Origin: Pipra filicauda
Lineage: Eukaryota; Chordata; Aves; Passeriformes; Pipridae
Assembly (NCBI RefSeq): GCF_003945595.2
Contig: NW_024104421.1
Coordinates: 9,548,001 to 9,612,000 of the forward strand
Reading direction: 5' to 3'
DNA length: 64,000 nt
Part shown: one piece after another, positions 56,601 to 62,600 of the stretch
How the letters are laid out: each line of letters begins with the position of its first letter
Position numbering within the stretch: position 1 is the stretch's first letter
Made by a program: the position numbers and the translations under genes
The notes under the pieces: generated by a model
Databases searched by the model: none
What the model was told of the DNA's origin: nothing
Seen by the model: the letters and a program-made list of their open reading frames with translations, nothing else

Positions 56601-59600
56601 CAGCAAAGCTCACTAACCTCATATCCGGCTTCCTTACTCAGCTAGACCTTCTCCCACACAGCAATCAAACCCTCTCCCTCTACACACCTTGGTTTTCTCT
56701 GGCTTCCTCACAATTACCAGCTGCTGCTCATTAAGACTGATTCATCTGGGTCTTCAGCTCAGCCATTAACTCCTTCCTGCCACAGTCCTTTGTGGAGTTT
56801 GCTACTCCACCATAATGCAGATCAATACTCATTTTCAGAGGCACATTGAATTAATGCCAGCTCTAAAATCATAGGACCACAGGATAAATCAAGTTGGAAG
56901 GGGTTTCAGAAGGTCTCTAGTGTAACCCTCTTCTCTAAATAGGGTCAGTCCTGAGCTCATGTTTTTCAGGATTTATCCTCTCAGGGTGGAGATTGCTCAA
57001 CCACTCTGGAAAGTCTGCTCCTCTGTTGATTGGCCTCATGGTGCAAAACCATGAGGTTAGACTCATCCAAATTCTTGCTGGATAATACTGGATCTAAACT
57101 GACAGTCTAGGTGATGTTTCTGTGGAGAAAGATCTTCCCCTTTCCCAATGGCAGCTCTGCACGTGATCTCTCTGTGTTTCTTTTCCAGCCTGTGAGTGCA
57201 AGAACAACGGGCAGTGTGATGAAGGATACTCAGGAACAGGACGATGTTTCTGTGAAACAGGATGGACTGGCCGGCTGTGTGAAACCAAGCTAGGTCTCTG
57301 CCTCCTCTCATCAGACTCTGTCACATGGAGCCATGGGTTGAAAGCCCTTGCAATTCAACAGAAGGTTTCCATAGATAAGGGAGAGAAAGAGTTAATAATG
57401 TCAGGAGCCATCAAAGAACACTAAGGGACTCTGGACTGTGAACAAGTCCCTTCACCCCACTGTCTCCTCCTTTGTGATATGGGAATAGGAGTTCTTACCT
57501 CCCCTGTGGAGGTGCATGAGAGAAAGTATCACCCCAGGGCCAAGCAGTCAAGAAAAAAAATATTCTTACAGGTTTTCCAGTTAGCAAGACTGATATGAGG
57601 GAGTTCTCCCTCTGCATGAAAACAAGAGCATTGTGATACAAAGAGCTCTTTCATTCCGGCTGTCCTGCCTTCCCCACAGCTCTGCCACCAGTGTGTTCCC
57701 CCAGCTGCTCCCCCAACGCTGTCTGCACAGAGAACAAGACGTGCCAGTGCAAGCCGCTGTACGATGGGGATGGGATCACATGCACAGGTGAGCTCCCCCT
57801 CCCACTCACAACAGGAAGGCAGGTTGTTCCCTCTGCCACATACACATGCACACGGCTAATGTCCAGTATGAAATGCCTGTTGAACCTAAAAAATTCCACA
57901 TAGCAGCAAGTGAAACAAATTTAGAATATATAGAGATCAGGGGTTTCTAAAGCATAAGGCTGATTTTGCCAGACTTTACCAACCAGGAGCATGAGCAAGA
58001 AGTGCACCTCAGTCAGGTTTGGAAGACAACAGGGTTTTAAGCAGGGCTTCCCTGACAGCATTTAGAGTTGGACTCGGTGATCTTAGAAGTCTTTTCCACT
58101 CTAAATGATTCTATGATTTTCTTTGATGACCTTAATCAAGGTAGTACCCTGGTAACACTGTTGCAGAAACAGTTGTTCTTTCTCAGCCAGGTATTTTGCA
58201 TCTTCCAAAGTCAGCCTGGCCAGAAGTCTGCAGGGTGATGCTGTGTCTCTTAAATCAAGAACATTCTGACAAGGGCTTCAGAGACCTAAAGGATAGCCTC
58301 CACAGAAATTCAGTAATGCCTCAGGAAAAGGAAACAGTCCTTTTTTCCCCAGCAAAATTATTCTAGTACTTTAGTGTACCTTGAAAGAACCGGTGAAGGT
58401 TTGTCTTTATGAAGAATATGATCTTTAAAAGTAAACTTTACTCACTTGCTTTCTTTTTCCCATACAGCTGCAGAACTTTGCAAACAAAACAATGGTGGGT
58501 GTCACAAGGCAGCTGAATGCACACAAATTGGGGTGAAAGTCTTCTGCAACTGCCAGAAAGGATACAAGGGAGATGGGTTTACGTGCCTTCCAATAAATCC
58601 TTGCGCTGATGGGTTCAATGGAGGCTGCCATGAGCATGCCATTTGCACTGTCATAGGACCTGTAAGTTGAATGATTTCAGTCCCCAGCAGGGAAATCTGA
58701 GGCATTTCTCCCTGGTGCCAGGAGAAGCCTTTCCTCTGGTTGGATCATGCTCTGTACCCCTTTAAGTCCCTGTTTTCCAAAACAACCTTTACTGAGCTCT
58801 AACCTACTTTCCACACCAGTTTGGTATCCTTTCAGCTGAAGGGTGAGAATAGTTTGACATCTTTGCTCTGGGGAATGAGGTGCCACAGAGGATGGGATAT
58901 TTTGCATGCACAGTTTTTCTGTCCCACTCTTGGCTCACCCTAACTGATATCCTTATTTGCAATAGGAGTTTGTTGGATTGAAACTAAATACAATTTGGAA
59001 GCTAAATAAAGGGACAGTCAAGGGAATAATGTCACTTGCTGGACTCAAATAAAAAGCTCTGCAGCCACATGATAAAAATTCCACAGCCCACACGGTCAAT
59101 GTGATTTAGGAAACTTGTGCTGGTGACTTGACCCAGCATTTGTCTTGGTGCTTTCAGGATCACCTGTCTGTTCCATTTCGGTGTCTTGCCTGAGCTGCCT
59201 TCCAGGAGTGATCTAGAAAAGTCTTGCCACTAATCCATTCCAGCTGTCAACCATCACAACCCCTCGATGTCACCAATTCCTGCTTGGTTTCATTTATTAC
59301 TATCAGTGGGCTGTTAAATTTTTATCTTGCTTCCATGCCCAGTCATTTAAATATAATTTTTATATATTTGCCATCCATTTTTGTAAATTATGTGTCATAT
59401 AACTCTGCTATGCATATTATTAATTTTGTGAGTGAAATTATACTTTGATGTTAATTCAGCAAAGCACCAAAGTACATCTGTAAACATTTTGGTTAGTTGT
59501 TAGTAGCAACTCTCCTGTTTGTCTATTCCTGCTTATATCAAGTGAAATTCTTCCAACAGTTCAGAATGTTGCTTGAAATAGCGGTTTTATGTCAGCTAAG

Positions 59601-62600
59601 TACTTGATTTGGCCTTTTTCATTCTCTCTCTGACCAGGACAAACGTAAGTGTGAATGTAAAAATAACTACATTGGTGATGGGCTGAACTGCACCGTGATG
59701 CAGCTTCCTCTTGACCGCTGCTTGCAAGACAACGGGCAGTGCCACCCCGATGCTGACTGTGCCGACCTCCATTTCCAAGGTGAGGATGGCACTCCATGCA
59801 CACCATCATTCCTGAGCTGCTGCACTGAGGCCAGTGGCCAGGATCTGTGAGCTCACTCAGCCCTTTACCTATGTCCCCTTGAAACCATGAGAAGATTGCA
59901 GTTAGAACGTGTGCTTACGTACCGTGCAATACCAGATTTATGAAGCAAGATGTGAGGGCATTCCAGGTGGGAATGTTACCCCTAGGGAATCAATCTGTCC
60001 TAACTACATTTCACAAAATTCATGAGTATTTGCGTGGGACAGCTGACTCTGCATCCAGACATGGAAACCCCTTCAGGAAGAGCTGGTTCTTCTCTCTCTT
60101 TGCAGATACCACGGTTGGAGTTTTCCATTTGCGGTCCCCACAAGGGCAGTACAAAATGACTTATGAGAAGGCAAAGGAGGCCTGTGCCAACGAGTCAGCC
60201 ACCATTGCTACATATACCCAGCTGCTGTATGCACAGAAGGTGAGGTAGCCTCTCTGTGGGAGGAAATCCCCAGAGTGGATTTAGCCACACACAAATGGAG
60301 AGGGAAGAGCAAGGGGGCTGCTCTGTGCTAATAAGCTTCATTTTCCTTCCTTTTCTTCCCTCATGCCATGTTTGGCCAGGAGCAGTTTTCAGGCTGTTTG
60401 TTGGTTTCGTGCCTGCTCACACAACACTGAAACCACTTGCCAAGTTCTTGTTTCCAGTGATACTGGGGTGAGAGGTAGAGTCAGACTTTCAGAGTATTTT
60501 CATTGGGGTTTTAATGCTTCTTAGAGAAATGTGCACCTCAGAATTATGCTTAATTTATTTCTTTCAAGTAAGTCCCCAGGAACCTTTTCCCCAAATGCTG
60601 TTAAGTTAGCAGACCCATTTCTGTATTATTTTCCTTGAGTATGTTATAGACAACACATGGCTGATGTCAGTGGGATGAGCATCACAACTTGGATTTGCAA
60701 AACTTGTTTTAGAAGGTGGGTCAGACTGACTGCTTCTTTCTGATCCCTTCACACCTACTGAAGGAAGAAAGACACTCACCATTTAGAGACATCTTTAGCA
60801 AAATGTGAGGCTGTACCTCGGTCAGGACATACACCTCCTTCTGCTGCTCAAGGACACTCAGATTGCAGCCAGAGCTGCAGGTTCCCTGTGCTCCATAGTC
60901 TAAATACTTCCCTTGAAGCAGTAAAGTTGGCAATGGGGCTGGCTCCAGAACTTTTGGTGACTTACTTTCTGTGTTGAGCTACTTTGTCAGTCCTTCCCAC
61001 ACTGGCAAAAGGTGGGCTGGCACACAATAGAATTGCACATCACCTTTGGCTTTCACATCCACCTCTGATACTGCACTCAGGGAAGCTTTTCCAGGAAAGG
61101 ATCTATTGGTCTGTACCAGGAGACACCAACTTTCAGAGGTGCTCCAGTCTCTGCAGCCCCTTAGTTCTGCACAGGGCAGGCTGCAGGACAGATGGATGGA
61201 CAGAGACTACTCAGATGCACAGAAAGAGTACTGGCAAGGCAGGTGCTGCCTGAGCACCCTGGGGGGATTGCTCATTTCATCCAAAATTCTCCAGCCCCAC
61301 CACCCAGCAACTCCCTGTGTTTTTTCCCCTTGTGGCTGTGCCAACCACAGGCAAGGTACCACCTGTGCTCTGCTGGCTGGCTAGATGGGGAAAGAGTGGG
61401 CTACCCGACCGGCTTCTCCTCTCCAAACTGTGGCTCTGGCTACGTCGGCATCGTGGACTATGGGAAAAGAGGCAATCTGAGTGAAACCTGGGATGTTTTC
61501 TGCTACAGGGAGAAAGGTAAGAGGGTCCTTTGCCACATCCCTCTGGGCTAAATGGGAGCAGCAGCCCAGGTATTGGTTCCTTTCACCAGCTACAGGCTGC
61601 TAGATAACACTGCAAGAGAATCTGATACTTTTTAACTTAAAAAAAATATATATGTTGCCTGCAAGTTGTTCCTCAGGCACAGGGCAGCCTAAAGCCCTCT
61701 CGGGAAGGAGTCTGCCCAAACAGCTGTCCGAGTTCATATCTTTCAGAGGTGAACTGCACCTGCAAGCCAGGCTACGTGGGGGACGGCTTCTCCTGCAGTG
61801 GGAATTTGCTGCAAGTGCTGATGTCCTTCCCAACGCTGACAAACTTCCTGTCGGTACGGCCCGTGGCTGACACGCTGCTTAGGGGGGGAGGGAAGCGAAG
61901 GGGAATTTGTGGGTTGTATCTCAGTATTTGCTTTACCAGCACAGCAAACACACGTAACCACAACACACAAGTAAAGCAAGGGGGTATGATCTAAACCTGC
62001 ACCATCAACATCAGAACTTAGTTACTATTTTTGTAATTGCTGGCTCCAAGCAGTTTTCTGGTTTCTAAAATGTATTTGGAGTTAAAATGCTGGTGCAGCT
62101 TTAGCATAAAGGAGATTCTCTACACAAATGCTCCTGGCTTTTTAAGCATCACAAGGAGCACTGTGCTTTGGAACTTTATTATATTGCTACCGGGAAAAGA
62201 AAAAATGTTAAAAGAGTCCTTTCCTTGCCAGTACTCAGAAAGGCATTATATGTACAACTACAACTCAGTTTAAGATGTGCTCATCCAATCAGCAGCTAAA
62301 GCTGGATTTTGAATACAAACTTCCTTTGTAATGTCACTCCACATCTGCTTCATGGCTAATAAGAGAGAGTTTCTTTGTTATTTATACGGTCTCATCTTTT
62401 CCACTCTCCACACAGGAGTGCACAATTGCCTTTAGTAAAGCTGGATTTTGTTTCTGCCTAGGACATCATGGCTTACTCCAACAGCTCTAGAAAGGGGAGA
62501 AAGTTCCTCCAGTACCTCACGGACCTGTCAGTGCATGCCACTCTCTTTGCTCCAAATGATAGTGGGTTAAAGGAAAATGAGGTCAGTGGTTTTTTTCTTT

